Shown here piece by piece: positions 1 through 9,102 of a stretch of 64,000 nt of DNA (position 1 is the first letter of the stretch; each line of letters starts with the position of its first letter). The DNA lies in NCBI RefSeq assembly GCF_026344005.1, contig NZ_JAPKNH010000002.1, positions 248,001-312,000 of the forward strand. Direction: 5' to 3'. Both the position numbers and the translations under genes were made by a program. Origin of the DNA: Kaistia terrae (GTDB lineage: Bacteria; Pseudomonadota; Alphaproteobacteria; Rhizobiales; Kaistiaceae). A model generated the notes under the pieces. That model was given only the letters and a program-made list of their open reading frames with translations. It was not told where the DNA came from and did not search any database.

Positions 1-420
1 GCCGTTGTTGATGATCCGCCCGCCCATCGGCTTCTGGTCCTTCATGATGCGGAAGGCGGCCTGGGTGCAGAGGAAGACGCCCGAGACGTTGGTATCGATG
101 ACGGCCTTCCACTGCGCGTAGGGGAGGTCTTCGATATTGACGTTCGGCGCATTGACGCCGGCATTGTTGAACAGGACGTCGAGACGGCCGAAGCGGTTCT
201 TGATCTCGCCGAACAGGGCGGCGACCGAGGTTTCATCGGTGATGTCGGAGGCGATGGCGACGGCGTCGCCGCCCGCTTCCGCGACGACTTCCTGCAGCGG
301 CTCGATGCGGCGGCCAGTGACGACGAGCGTGTAGCCGGCCTCGGCCAGCGCCAGTGCGACAGCGCGGCCGATGCCGGTGCCGGCGCCGGTGACGAGTGCG
401 ATCTTGCCAGTGTTGGACAT
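1..420 (-). CDS. SDR family oxidoreductase (3' end cut by window edge)
   Basis: This is the N-terminal 140 residues of a short-chain dehydrogenase; the rest lies beyond the left edge. The Rossmann nucleotide-binding motif TGAGTGIG is near residue 10 and the structural NNAG motif is near residue 88, both standard for classical SDRs using NAD(P). The catalytic YxxxK motif would be in the missing part. The ATG start at 420 follows the next SDR gene by 25 bases on the same strand, so it is probably the last seen gene of the sugar-acid operon that begins at 9102. It likely oxidises or reduces a hydroxyl of an intermediate of that pathway; the substrate cannot be told from sequence. Confidence 0.85.
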   Translation of the reverse strand, partial: MSNTGKIALVTGAGTGIGRAVALALAEAGYTLVVTGRRIEPLQEVVAEAGGDAVAIASDITDETSVAALFGEIKNRFGRLDVLFNNAGVNAPNVNIEDLPYAQWKAVIDTNVSGVFLCTQAAFRIMKDQKPMGGRIINNG

Positions 421-445
421 AAGCATTCCTTCCAGAAGTCGTTTG

Positions 446-1213
446 TTATTGTGCGAGAAAGCCGCCATCGACCGGCAGCGTGTGGCCCGTGACCATCGAG
501 GCGCCAGGGCCTGCCAGGAACAGGATCGCGCTGGCGACCTCTTCCGGATCGGCAAGGCGGCGAAGTGGCGTCATCGCCTCGATGCGGGCGACCAGTTCCG
601 GGTCTGCAACCAGGCCGGCGATGAACGGGGTCCGGACATAGGTCGGCGCCACGGCGTTGACGCGGATGCCGTTCGGCGCCCATTCGACGGCCAGCGCCCG
701 CGTCATGTTGACGATGGCGCCCTTGGTCGTCTGGTACGAGATGTTGGGGTAAAGCCCGCCGCCCGAAAAACCCATGATCGACGAGACGTTGACGATCGAG
801 CCCTTCGTGCCGGCGGCGATCATGTGGCGTGCCGCGATCCGCGAGGCGAGGAAGGTGCCCGTCATGTTGACGTTCACCACCGTGTCCCAGTCGGCAACCG
901 TCAGTTCGACGGCCGGACGGCGGATCGCCGTGCCGGCGCTGTTGACCAGAACGTCGATCTTTTCCGCTCGCTCGATCAGGGTGTCGAACGCGGTTTCCAG
1001 GCTGGCCTCGTCGGCGACGTCGGCAACCAGCGCGAAGTGATCTGCCGCGCCGCCCAATGTTGCCAGAACCTCGGCCGCGACGGGGCTGCGGTCGAGGATG
1101 ACGACGCGGGCGCCGGCGTTTGCAAGCGCTTGTGCGCTCGCAAGGCCGATACCGCTGCCGCCGCCGGTCACCGCGGCGACGCGGCCGGACAAAGAGAAGG
1201 GATCGCTCGCCAT
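446..1213 (-). CDS. SDR family oxidoreductase
   Basis: A complete 255-residue classical SDR, the usual length for the family. It has the cofactor motif TGGGSGIG (residues 16-23), NSAG (near 90), a catalytic Ser in the VSSIMG segment and the catalytic pair in SYQTTK (YxxxK). The aspartate in VVILDR after the second strand suggests NAD(H) rather than NADP(H), which is inference. It lies 107 bases downstream of the erythronate-dehydrogenase-like gene and just upstream of a second SDR, so it is probably part of the same catabolic operon, oxidising a polyol or sugar-acid intermediate. The two adjacent SDRs are different proteins and do not look like a recent duplication. Substrate unknown. Confidence 0.88.
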   Translation of the reverse strand: MASDPFSLSGRVAAVTGGGSGIGLASAQALANAGARVVILDRSPVAAEVLATLGGAADHFALVADVADEASLETAFDTLIERAEKIDVLVNSAGTAIRRPAVELTVADWDTVVNVNMTGTFLASRIAARHMIAAGTKGSIVNVSSIMGFSGGGLYPNISYQTTKGAIVNMTRALAVEWAPNGIRVNAVAPTYVRTPFIAGLVADPELVARIEAMTPLRRLADPEEVASAILFLAGPGASMVTGHTLPVDGGFLAQ

Positions 1214-1287
1214 CGGGGTCGTTTCCGGTTTCGTGTTGCTTCAGTTCAGTCTGGAGCGAGGGTAGATCTCGCCGAAGCTCGCTTTTT

Positions 1288-1308
1288 ACCTCTCCCTCAG
1301 GGAGAGGT
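1288..1308. repeat. Isolated half of the intergenic palindromic repeat
   Basis: A perfect 21-base palindrome of the form ACCTCTCCCT-C-AGGGAGAGGT lies between the two dehydrogenase genes. The same palindrome forms both ends of the longer repeats at 20759-20886 and 33024-33152, so this is a single-arm or remnant copy. On the minus strand it sits just after the end of the 1321-2310 gene and could act as a 3' mRNA stem-loop. Confidence 0.75.
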
Positions 1309-1320
1309 GAAGAAAGCAGA

Positions 1321-2310
1321 TCAGCCGCCGATCTTGCCGCCGAGTTCGTCTTCGACATGGGCGCGGATGATCTGGTCGAACGAGGTCTCGGCCTTGAAGC
1401 CCAGCCCGAGCGCCCGCGTCGTGTCGAAATCGCGGGCCCAGCCCGCGACGATCCGGTCGATGGTCTCATCCTTCTCGTGGCGGATCAGCTTGACGGCCTT
1501 GTCGCCGGCAACCTGGCGCAGCGCTTCGATCTCTTCGCCAACCGTTGCCGAAAGGCCCGGCATGTTGAGGGTGCGGCGCGGGCCGACCGTGTTGAGGTCG
1601 ATGGTGCCGGCATGGATCAGGAAGCCGACCGCCGAGCGCGGGCTGGCAAACCAATGGCGCACGTCCGGCGAAACCGGCAGCACGGCTTCCTGGCCGACCA
1701 GCGGCTCGCGCAGGATGTTGGAGAAGAAGCCCGAGGCGGCCTTGTTCGGCTTGCCGGGACGAATGCAGATCGTCGGCAGGCGGATGCCGATGCCGTCGAA
1801 GAAGCCGCGACGGGAATAGTCCGAAAGCAGCAGTTCGCCGATCGCCTTCTGCGTGCCGTAGCTGGTCAGCGGCGTCTCGAAGAACTCGTCGCCGATCTTG
1901 TCCGGGAAGGGCGCGCCGAACACGGCGATTGACGAGGTGAAGACCACGCGGGGCTTGTAGCCGGACTTGGCATTTTCGAGGCGGATGGTGTCGAACAGGT
2001 AGCGCGTCCCGTCGAAATTGATGCGATAGCCCTTGTCGAAATCAGCCTCGGCTTCGCCCGAAACGATGGCCGCCAGATGGAAGATCACGTCGGGGCGATT
2101 GGCGAGCATCTTCTCGGACGCTTCCGGCGCCGACATGTCGATGGTGAGCGTATCGACCTTGCCGCCAAAGCCCTTCGGCGCGTCCGGGGCAACGACGTCG
2201 GCCAGCGTGAAATGGCTGATTTCCTTGCCGCCCAGATGACCGTCCGCAACAAGCTTTTCCGTCAGCTTGCGACCGACCATGCCAGCCGCGCCGATGATAA
2301 GGATATGCAT
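1321..2310 (-). CDS. denD: D-erythronate dehydrogenase-like NAD-dependent epimerase/dehydratase
   Basis: This 329-residue protein belongs to the extended SDR (NAD-dependent epimerase/dehydratase) family. It has the GAAGMVG dinucleotide motif at residues 7-13, a catalytic Ser in FTSSIAVFG and the YxxxK pair in SYGTQK. The overall sequence, including the IRLPTICIRPG and SPRSAVGFLIHAG segments, resembles DenD, which oxidises D-erythronate to 2-oxo-tetronate in tetronate catabolism; that match is from memory of the family. It is 27 bases downstream of the apionate-lactonase-like gene and shares its operon with a ribose-type importer. The partner kinase and decarboxylase expected in the known tetronate route are not visible here, so the substrate could be a related branched or four-carbon acid. 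Confidence 0.75.
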   Translation of the reverse strand: MHILIIGAAGMVGRKLTEKLVADGHLGGKEISHFTLADVVAPDAPKGFGGKVDTLTIDMSAPEASEKMLANRPDVIFHLAAIVSGEAEADFDKGYRINFDGTRYLFDTIRLENAKSGYKPRVVFTSSIAVFGAPFPDKIGDEFFETPLTSYGTQKAIGELLLSDYSRRGFFDGIGIRLPTICIRPGKPNKAASGFFSNILREPLVGQEAVLPVSPDVRHWFASPRSAVGFLIHAGTIDLNTVGPRRTLNMPGLSATVGEEIEALRQVAGDKAVKLIRHEKDETIDRIVAGWARDFDTTRALGLGFKAETSFDQIIRAHVEDELGGKIGG

Positions 2311-2337
2311 AGTACAACCTCGAATAATGAAACGATC

Positions 2338-4275
2338 TCAGGAAAGTCGGAGCCGGGCAACCGCATAGGGTGCCAGGGTGAGCGTGCGGTCTTCAAAAGG
2401 TTTGGTCAGCGTATCCAGCGCGTTCCGGTCCTTGGTGGCGGCGACAAAGCTGTCAGCATCCAGCAAAAACAAATCGCGTGGTGTGCCGGGCAGGGTGACA
2501 GACTGTTCTGTGCCTGTCCGATTGGCAAGCCAGAGTTCGACACCATCCCCGGTCTCGGCCGCGATCGCCTCGATGGTGTCGGGCGTCGCTACGGCATGCA
2601 GCGGTTTTCCCGCCAGCCGCGCCATGCCGCGCAGGACATGGAACATCGGGAACACGCCGCCTGTTTCGTCGAAGAAGGGCTGCGGCCATGACTGCTTCAC
2701 GGCGACGAGACCGAACGCGCCCGTTGTGCCGCCGAGCGTGATCGTCGTGGCACCGCCTGCCGCGAAGCGGGCGAAGAAGCCGAGCGCCCAGGCGGCGCCG
2801 AGCAGGCCGCGCTGGCGCGGATCGTTGAAGTTGATCGCCTGACGGATGTTGCCGGGATTCGGGAAGGGCGCTTCGCCATAGGGGTTCATGCGCATGCCGA
2901 TGGCGCTCGGGCCGACCGCATAGGGCTTGTCGCCGGCAATCGCCGCGGCGGAGAGCGTCACGGCGGGCAGCGTCTCCAGCGTCTCGGTGACCGAGATGTC
3001 GTCGCCGGCATGCAGCATCGCCGTCGTCGTGAACGAGACGAGATCGATCAGGTCTGTCGGCGGGCGCTTGCGGTTCATCTCGGTGAACAGGCTGAACATG
3101 CCGCCGCCGATCCGCGCGTTCGGGAAGGCTTTTCGCGCCGCCTCGAAGAAAGCGCGCGGCGGCGGGGCCGGTGGCCAGACGCTGCCGGGCAGGGTGCATT
3201 TCAGATCCGGCAGCGGCGACAGCAGCACGGTGGCAAACGGCGAGCCCATGGCCTCGAGATCGCGGCCAAGCGCTGCGATCTCGGCCTCAAAACCCTCGAC
3301 CGACTGGACGACGGCTTCGAGCCAGGGTTCGGCGTCGAGCATCCTCGCGGCGGCGACGATGCCGCCCAGCGTCGTGAATTCATGGCCGAGCGACGGGTCG
3401 TAATAGCCGACCAGAACCTTGGCGCCGACGAGACGCAGCGTGTCGGAGTGGGCGATCGTGCCGGTGATCTCAGACGGGTTGAGCCCGAGGCCGAGCGGCG
3501 GCACCGTGCCGATGCGCTCGCCGAGTGACACCGAACCTGCTTCCGAACCGGACGCGGCGTTCGCGAGAGATCCCTCGACCGTGACGTGGACGGCCTGCTC
3601 GATGCGCTCGTCTTTCGGCAGCGTATAGGGCCAGGGCAGGGCCAGCGGCCGGACATAGGTCTTGTACGAGGCGTCGGTCCAGTTGCGCTGGTCCTCCATC
3701 TCGTAGGTGTCGCCTTCCATCCGGCACGTCACCTTCAGCCCCGGCGCGGCCTCATGTGTCAGCCCGCGCAAATCCATCATCGGCTGGATCGGGTTGATGA
3801 TGTCGGGGAAATGGCTTTCGACAATCGAGCCGTCGACATGCTCGATTGTCACCGGATGGCCGGAGACTCCGGCGATCGGGTGCAGCACGACGAAGCCGGT
3901 CCGGTTGGTGAGGAAGTCGTTTTCGGCGCTGCCCTCGGCGGAGAATGACAGATTGCCGTCCGCAGAACCTTCGATGCGGGCCGAGTAGCGGAACGCCTGG
4001 CGGTCGTCGAGCGCAAGCGCCTTGTAGGTGACGGTAAAGCCGTCGGCGCGCTCGTCGACAACGAGATCCGTGAGTAGGGGGGTATACGTGCCCCAGTTCT
4101 TGTCGCGGACGATGAAGGAGACCGCGCGGATGATCTCGACGCCGGCATAGCGGATGTGGCGCAGATTGCCGGTGTCCAGTTCGGCGGTGAGCGCCCCCGC
4201 CCTCAGGATGCGGAGCGGCGTGACGGGTTCGTCGGTGCCGAAGAGCCGGATTGCGAGGGAGGGGGCGTTGCTCAT
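2338..4275 (-). CDS. apnL: D-apionate lactonase-like protein (ApnL family)
   Basis: A large 645-residue soluble protein with no signal peptide or membrane segment. Its N-terminus (LFGTDEPVTPLRILRAG, then IRYAGVEIIRAVSFIVRD) matches my memory of ApnL, which opens D-apionolactone to D-apionate in D-apiose degradation. The middle carries TIM-barrel-like features and the C-terminus looks like a beta-sandwich, so it resembles glycoside hydrolases in shape. Its ATG overlaps the permease stop by four bases (ATGA), showing translational coupling to the importer, and DenD-like and SDR genes follow. I infer a lactonase or related step acting on the imported sugar or its lactone. The alternative is an uncharacterised glycoside hydrolase; I saw no motif that proves catalysis. 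Confidence 0.6.
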   Translation of the reverse strand: MSNAPSLAIRLFGTDEPVTPLRILRAGALTAELDTGNLRHIRYAGVEIIRAVSFIVRDKNWGTYTPLLTDLVVDERADGFTVTYKALALDDRQAFRYSARIEGSADGNLSFSAEGSAENDFLTNRTGFVVLHPIAGVSGHPVTIEHVDGSIVESHFPDIINPIQPMMDLRGLTHEAAPGLKVTCRMEGDTYEMEDQRNWTDASYKTYVRPLALPWPYTLPKDERIEQAVHVTVEGSLANAASGSEAGSVSLGERIGTVPPLGLGLNPSEITGTIAHSDTLRLVGAKVLVGYYDPSLGHEFTTLGGIVAAARMLDAEPWLEAVVQSVEGFEAEIAALGRDLEAMGSPFATVLLSPLPDLKCTLPGSVWPPAPPPRAFFEAARKAFPNARIGGGMFSLFTEMNRKRPPTDLIDLVSFTTTAMLHAGDDISVTETLETLPAVTLSAAAIAGDKPYAVGPSAIGMRMNPYGEAPFPNPGNIRQAINFNDPRQRGLLGAAWALGFFARFAAGGATTITLGGTTGAFGLVAVKQSWPQPFFDETGGVFPMFHVLRGMARLAGKPLHAVATPDTIEAIAAETGDGVELWLANRTGTEQSVTLPGTPRDLFLLDADSFVAATKDRNALDTLTKPFEDRTLTLAPYAVARLRLS

Positions 4276-5249
4276 CGGCTGATCCTCGAGGAAACCAGAC
4301 GCTCGACCAGAAGCGCCAGGATGATGATGGTGCCGATCGCCGTGCCCTGCCAGAAGGGCGAGACGCCCATCAGGTTCAAGCCGTTGCGGATCATCACCAT
4401 GATGAACACGCCGAACAGCGTGCCGATCATCGAGCCGCGGCCGCCATAGAGGCTGGCGCCGCCGATGACGACGGCGGCGATGGCGTCGAGTTCCATCTGG
4501 TTGCCCATCAGCGGATCGGCGGAGAGCAGCTGGCTGATGGAGAAGGTGATCGCCACGGCCGCGAAGGCGCCCGAAAGCACATAGGGCAGGATGGCGTAGA
4601 AGGTGGTGTTCAGGCCGGCGGCGCGGGCGGCTTCCTTGTTGGAGCCAACGGCGTAGATGGTGCGGCCGCCCTTGGTATAGGTCAGATAGCCCCAGGCGGC
4701 GGCGTAGAGCACCAGCAGGAACAGCACGTTGGACGGGATGCCGAGGAAGTTCGTGTAGACGATGTTCTGCATCGCGTCGGGGATGTTCGAGATCGCCGTC
4801 TGACCGGAGAAGATGTAGGCGAGGCTGCGGCCGATGGCCATGACGCCGAGCGTCACCACAAAGGGCGCCAGCCCGAATACGGTGATCAGCGTTCCCGAGA
4901 TCAGCCCGATGAAGCCGCCGGCAGTGACCGCGATGGCAATGGCCGGGACGATCGGCACATGCTGCAGCGACAGGCCGAGGATGATGCCTGTCAGGCCCGC
5001 CACCGATCCGACCGAAAGGTCGATGCCGCCGGTCAGGATGACGAAGGTCATGCCGACGGCGACGATGCCGATCACCACCGACTGGTCGAGCAGGTTGAAG
5101 ATGTTCGACTTGGTCAGGAAGTAGGGCGATAGCAGCGACAGGCAGACCGCGATCAGCAGCGCCAGCAGCAGCATGCGGACTTCGAGCCGCTGCGCGAACT
5201 TTTTCAGCGGCGAGGCCGGAGCCTGCCGGTCGAGGATATTGGTTGCCAT
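4272..5249 (-). CDS. Ribose-type sugar ABC transporter permease
   Basis: An integral membrane permease of the RbsC/BPD_transp_2 type, 325 residues from the ATG at 5249. About eight to ten hydrophobic segments are visible, and the typical motifs GGIDLSVGSVAGL and GVMAIGRSLAYIFSG are present. An alternative GTG at 5270 would add seven residues and overlap the ATPase stop as GTGA; I prefer the ATG because AAGGAA stands nine bases before it. Only one permease gene is present, so the channel is probably a homodimer. It lies between the ATPase and the lactonase-like gene and moves a pentose-type or branched sugar across the inner membrane. Confidence 0.9.
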   Translation of the reverse strand: MATNILDRQAPASPLKKFAQRLEVRMLLLALLIAVCLSLLSPYFLTKSNIFNLLDQSVVIGIVAVGMTFVILTGGIDLSVGSVAGLTGIILGLSLQHVPIVPAIAIAVTAGGFIGLISGTLITVFGLAPFVVTLGVMAIGRSLAYIFSGQTAISNIPDAMQNIVYTNFLGIPSNVLFLLVLYAAAWGYLTYTKGGRTIYAVGSNKEAARAAGLNTTFYAILPYVLSGAFAAVAITFSISQLLSADPLMGNQMELDAIAAVVIGGASLYGGRGSMIGTLFGVFIMVMIRNGLNLMGVSPFWQGTAIGTIIILALLVERLVSSRISR

Positions 5250-5266
5250 GGGCGAAAGTTCCTTGG

Positions 5267-7174
5267 TCACAGCGTTGCCGCCATGGTGTCGATGCGGGAT
5301 TTGATGGTTCCCGGTTCCGGCAGCGGGCGGTCGGTCGGCAGGGAAAGGCCGACCCAGCCGAGGTCGTGGCCGCGCGGGCTGGTCATCGGCACGACCAGCG
5401 TCGTGCGCGACCCGTCCGGCTCGGCGACGAAGACCGGCTCGCGGCGCTTCAGCGCCTCGGGAATGTTGGTGGCGTCGAGCATGCGCGCTTCGCCGGCCTT
5501 GAAGCCGGGGTCGAGCGCCGGCGTGCTGGCAACGGCGTTGAGGCAGATCAGCCGCTCGCCTTCCAGCAACGCCCAGAAGCCGGAGCCGCCATGGGCGCGG
5601 GCAAGCTCGTTCAGCATCTCTGTGTTGCGGACCATCGAGGTGCGCGGGGCTGCCAGCAGCGTCAGGCTTTCCTCGTCGAGCATGGCGCTCGGCAGGTCGG
5701 CCGTCGTCCGGCCGTCGCTCATGACGACGACGCGATCGGAAAGGCCGAGCAGTTCCTCGAAGTCCGACGAGACGACGACGACCGCGACGCCTTTCGCCGC
5801 GATATCGCGCAGCATGGTGTAGATCGAGGCGCGGGTGCCGATGTCGACGCCCTTGGTCGGTTCGTCGAGGATCAGCACCTTCGGCTCCAGCAGCAGCCAG
5901 CGGGCGATGATGATCTTCTGCTGCATGCCGCCGGAGAAGTTCAGCATCGAGGCGTCCATCAGCCGTTCCTGCGGCAGGCCGAGATTGGCGAGCAGTTCCT
6001 CGACCTTCTTCTCGCGCGAGGCATAGCTGCAGAAGAAGCCGCGATGCGCGCCAAGATGGGCGAGCAGCAGGTTTTCCTTGACCGAGAGGTCGGGCACGAT
6101 GTTCTGCGTGCGCCGATCCTCGGCGACAAAGCCGAGCCCGGCGCGGATCGCCGTCTGCGGGCTGTCTGCCTTGAGCGCCTTGCCGTTGAGGATCACGTCG
6201 CCGCCGGTGCGCGGGCGCAGGCCGAAAATCGCCTCGACGGTTTCCGAGCGGCCGGCGCCGACAAGGCCGCCAATGCCGAGGATTTCGCCCTTTTTCACCG
6301 AGAAGGAGACGTCGCGGACGGTGGGCGTCGAGCTCAAATTGCGGACTTCAAGCGCGACAGGCGCGTCGATCGACTTGGTGTGGGTTTCCTTGCGCTCGTA
6401 GATCGCGCCGAGTTCGGCGCCGACCATGCCGCGAATGAGCTCGGCCTGCGACAGCGAGGCGGTTTCGCGCGCGTTCATCACCGTGCGGCCTTCGCGCAAA
6501 ACGGTGACGCGGTCGGTGATGGCGAAGACTTCTTCAAGCCGGTGCGAGACGAACACCAGGCCGTGGCCGGTGTCGCGCAGCCGCGCCATGATGTCGAACA
6601 GCCGCTCGGCCTCGCCGGGGCTCAGCGATGCGGTCGGCTCGTCGAATATGAGAAGCTTGGCGCGCACGCCGAGCGCCTTGGCGATCTCGACCAGCTGCTT
6701 CTGCGCCGAGGAGAGGCGGCGGACTTCCCAGTCGAAGGGCAGGCTGTCGCCCTGGCCGAGATCGTTGAGGATCTCCTGGCCGCGCTTGCGAAACTGGTTG
6801 TAGTCGAGGCGGCCGGGGCGGCCGAGTTCCGGCAGGAAGATGTTTTCGAGCACCGTCAGGTCGGGGACGAGGCTCGTCTCCTGCATGACGATGGCGATGC
6901 CGATGCGGAGCGCTTCGCGCGTCGAACGCAGGCGGATCTCGTGGCCGCGATAGGCGAGGTCGCCGCCATCCAGCGTGTAGTGGCCGGAGATGACCTTCGA
7001 AAGCGTCGATTTGCCGGCGCCATTGGCGCCCAGCAGGCCGTGGATTTCTCCCTCGCGCAGCTCGAAATCCGCGCCTTGCAGCGCCCGCGTGCGGTCGAAT
7101 GTCTTGGTGATGCCCTTGGCGACGAGCAGGGGAGAGATTTCCGCTTCCGCGATAGGGGCCAGGTTGGACTGCAA
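5267..7174 (-). CDS. Sugar ABC transporter ATP-binding protein (RbsA type) with extra C-terminal domain
   Basis: The tandem-domain ATPase of the ribose-type importer. The first domain has Walker A GANGAGKS near residue 52; the second has LNFSGGMQQK and Walker B ILDEPTKGVD, typical of MglA/RbsA. The family is usually about 500 residues, but this one has 635. The extra part from about 515 to 635 (starting MLNELARAHGGSGFWALL and including TTLVVPMTSP) has the alternating strand and helix pattern of a GAF-like ligand domain. The start is TTG at 7174, supported by GGAG eight bases before it; no ATG fits. It acts with the permease at 4272-5249 and the binding protein at 7266-8249. The extension could sense a ligand and adjust ATPase activity, which is inference. 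Confidence 0.88.
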   Translation of the reverse strand: MQSNLAPIAEAEISPLLVAKGITKTFDRTRALQGADFELREGEIHGLLGANGAGKSTLSKVISGHYTLDGGDLAYRGHEIRLRSTREALRIGIAIVMQETSLVPDLTVLENIFLPELGRPGRLDYNQFRKRGQEILNDLGQGDSLPFDWEVRRLSSAQKQLVEIAKALGVRAKLLIFDEPTASLSPGEAERLFDIMARLRDTGHGLVFVSHRLEEVFAITDRVTVLREGRTVMNARETASLSQAELIRGMVGAELGAIYERKETHTKSIDAPVALEVRNLSSTPTVRDVSFSVKKGEILGIGGLVGAGRSETVEAIFGLRPRTGGDVILNGKALKADSPQTAIRAGLGFVAEDRRTQNIVPDLSVKENLLLAHLGAHRGFFCSYASREKKVEELLANLGLPQERLMDASMLNFSGGMQQKIIIARWLLLEPKVLILDEPTKGVDIGTRASIYTMLRDIAAKGVAVVVVSSDFEELLGLSDRVVVMSDGRTTADLPSAMLDEESLTLLAAPRTSMVRNTEMLNELARAHGGSGFWALLEGERLICLNAVASTPALDPGFKAGEARMLDATNIPEALKRREPVFVAEPDGSRTTLVVPMTSPRGHDLGWVGLSLPTDRPLPEPGTIKSRIDTMAATL

Positions 7175-7230
7175 CGGATATGCTCCTGAAGGCGGCCTCG
7201 ACGCGATCGCGCGACGAGGCAGAAGGATAG

Positions 7231-7255
7231 TCGCGCGGCCCAGGGGACCGCGCGA
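7231..7255 (-). terminator. Stem-loop between binding-protein and ATPase genes
   Basis: An 8-bp perfect stem, TCGCGCGG paired with CCGCGCGA around a 9-base loop, sits just after the binding-protein stop. There is no run of T after it, so it probably acts as an mRNA-stabilising or partly attenuating hairpin that keeps binding-protein levels above those of the membrane genes. Confidence 0.55.
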
Positions 7256-7265
7256 CAGCTCGAAA

Positions 7266-8249
7266 TCAGACTTCGTTGGCGAAGACGGTCCGGCGGATGG
7301 TCGGCAGCTCAGCCTCGATGTTCGTGCTGGTGATGGCGACGATCGGAACCGTGATTTCGGCCTTCGGCTTCTTGCCGTCGAGCACTTCGAGCAGCGCTTC
7401 GCCGGAGTTGACGCCCATCAGGAAGGGCTGCTGCATGCCGGAAACGACGAGTTCGCCCGACTTCAGCAGGTCGACGAATTCCGGAATACCGTCGAAGGCC
7501 GCGACCAGCACTTCGCCGTTGCGGCGGGCCGCCTTGATGGCGCGGAGCGCGCCGATGGCCGGCTGGTCGGTCTGGATGAACAGGCCGCGCATGTCCGGGT
7601 TGGCAGTCAGCAGGTCCTGCGTGAACTTGAAGGTTTCGTCGGCGGTGTAGCTCTGCATCTGCTGCAGACCGGCTTCCTTGCCGGTGAAGCCGCCTTCCTT
7701 GAGGCCGTCGAGGAAGCCCTTGGTGCGGGCCTGGCCGTTCTTGCGGGCCTGCGAGATGGCGACGATGCCGACCGATCCGCCTTCCCAGCCCTTTGCCTTC
7801 AGGGCGGTGGCGAGCGCGACGCCGACGTCATGCGCGCCGGCATAATTGTCCGACGAGATGAACGAGGCGAACTCGCCGCTGTTCGTGCCGATATCGCCGA
7901 TGACGACCGGGATGTTGGCCTTCTGGGCCAGTGCGAGCACGCTCGGCGCGGTCGAGGAGTCGGTCGGCGAGATGATGATGCCGGCGACGCCGCGAGCGAT
8001 CGAATCCTGGGCGTTGCGGAGCTGGGTCTCGGCGCTGTTGTGGCTGTCGAGCGCCTGGAAGTTGAAGCCCTTGGCCTTGACCGTATCTTCGATACCCTTC
8101 GACAGGTAGCGCCAGAAGGGCAGGTCGAGGCCCGGCGTCAGGTAGACGATTTCCTTGCCCGCCGCAGCGGCTGCGTTGATGCCGGCAAAGCCGGCGCCGG
8201 CAAGCACGGTCGAGCCGGCTGCGAGCTTCAGGAATGTCCTGCGTTCCAT
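7266..8249 (-). CDS. Periplasmic sugar-binding protein (RbsB type)
   Basis: A 327-residue type I periplasmic binding protein. The N-terminus is a twin-arginine signal (RRTFLKLAAG followed by a small-residue stretch ending near AAAAAG), so export is probably by the Tat system, which is unusual for sugar-binding proteins. Mature features such as VYLTPGLDLPFWRYLSKGIED, shortened here to its key PFWRYLSKG part, and QTDQPAIGALRA fit Peripla_BP_4. The ATG at 8249 has a strong GGAGGA seven bases upstream. It delivers substrate to the RbsA/RbsC-like components encoded directly downstream. The neighbouring lactonase-like and dehydrogenase genes suggest a rare sugar such as apiose or a tetronate-related compound as ligand. 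Confidence 0.88.
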   Translation of the reverse strand: MERRTFLKLAAGSTVLAGAGFAGINAAAAAGKEIVYLTPGLDLPFWRYLSKGIEDTVKAKGFNFQALDSHNSAETQLRNAQDSIARGVAGIIISPTDSSTAPSVLALAQKANIPVVIGDIGTNSGEFASFISSDNYAGAHDVGVALATALKAKGWEGGSVGIVAISQARKNGQARTKGFLDGLKEGGFTGKEAGLQQMQSYTADETFKFTQDLLTANPDMRGLFIQTDQPAIGALRAIKAARRNGEVLVAAFDGIPEFVDLLKSGELVVSGMQQPFLMGVNSGEALLEVLDGKKPKAEITVPIVAITSTNIEAELPTIRRTVFANEV

Positions 8250-8346
8250 ATGTATTCCTCCCGTTGGATCAGCCCGTTGGGCTGCGTTGAAAATGTGTGC
8301 TGCGAGAGCCGCAAGTTCCTCGGTCGCGGCTCCCTGAATTCGCGCG

Positions 8347-9102
8347 TCAGCCGCCCCCCTTCATGAAGGGCTGCGTCGTCGTGTAGATACGGCCGGTATG
8401 GGCGGCGAAGGCCTCGGCCGCCGCCTCCGGATCGCGCGAGCGAACGGCGGCGACGATGGCGACATGGTCGGCATAGCTGGTGGCGATGGCGCCGGGGGAG
8501 GCCATCGCTTCGCGCCGGTACTGCATCATGTAGGCGTAGAGATCGGTGCTGATGTCGGCGAGCAGCGGGTTGCCGGACGCCTGGTAGAGGGCGATGTGGA
8601 ACTCGCGGTCGGAGATCAGGAAGCGGACGGGATCGTCCAGCGTTTCCGTCTGCGCCTCCAGCAGCGCTTCCAGGATCGCGACGCCGGCATCGTCGATGTT
8701 GCGCGCCGCGTCGGCGACCACCTGGCGGTCAACCAGCAGCCGCGCCGCATGCACGGATTCGATGTCGTAGGAATTGACCGCACGGGCCATGGCGAAGCCG
8801 ACGGCGACCGGCCCGACTTCGTTGCTGCGCACCCTCGTGCGGGCGCCGTGCGAAATCTCGAGAATGCCGCGCGCCGCCAGCATCTGGATGCCGCCGCGCA
8901 CCGCGTCGCGGCTGACATTCAGCGCGTCGGCGAGCTGGCGCTCGCTCGGCAAGGCGTCGCCGACCTGCAGGATGCCCGATGCGATCAGCGTCGCGATCTT
9001 GTCGCTGATGACGGTCGTGAGCGGACGCTTCACGATCGCTTCCCGAAAGCTCGGGAGCTCCGCGATGAGGCCGGGATCACTGACTTTCGTCGACAACGAC
9101 AT
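8347..9102 (-). CDS. GntR/FadR-family transcriptional regulator
   Basis: A 251-residue regulator with an N-terminal winged helix-turn-helix (about residues 28-95, key motif LPSERQLADALNVSRDAVR) and a C-terminal all-helical FCD ligand domain (about 105-245). The FCD metal-ligand pattern is present: Asp in SDREFH, His in EFHIAL, and later histidines in DHVAIV and HTGRIY. It is the first gene of the minus-strand sugar operon, 97 bases upstream of the binding-protein gene, and so is likely the local repressor that responds to a sugar acid or intermediate. Confidence 0.9.
   Translation of the reverse strand: MSLSTKVSDPGLIAELPSFREAIVKRPLTTVISDKIATLIASGILQVGDALPSERQLADALNVSRDAVRGGIQMLAARGILEISHGARTRVRSNEVGPVAVGFAMARAVNSYDIESVHAARLLVDRQVVADAARNIDDAGVAILEALLEAQTETLDDPVRFLISDREFHIALYQASGNPLLADISTDLYAYMMQYRREAMASPGAIATSYADHVAIVAAVRSRDPEAAAEAFAAHTGRIYTTTQPFMKGGG

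Noticed and set aside
2338-4275. Calling the 645-residue protein a glycoside hydrolase
   Set aside because: Its shape is similar, but its N-terminus and operon fit the apionate lactonase family better, and no glycosidase motif was seen.
5243-7189. A 648-codon open frame on the plus strand across the sugar ABC ATPase gene
   Set aside because: It is antisense to a gene with all ABC motifs, has the Arg/Ala/Gly/Asp-rich composition of GC-rich shadow frames and no family match.
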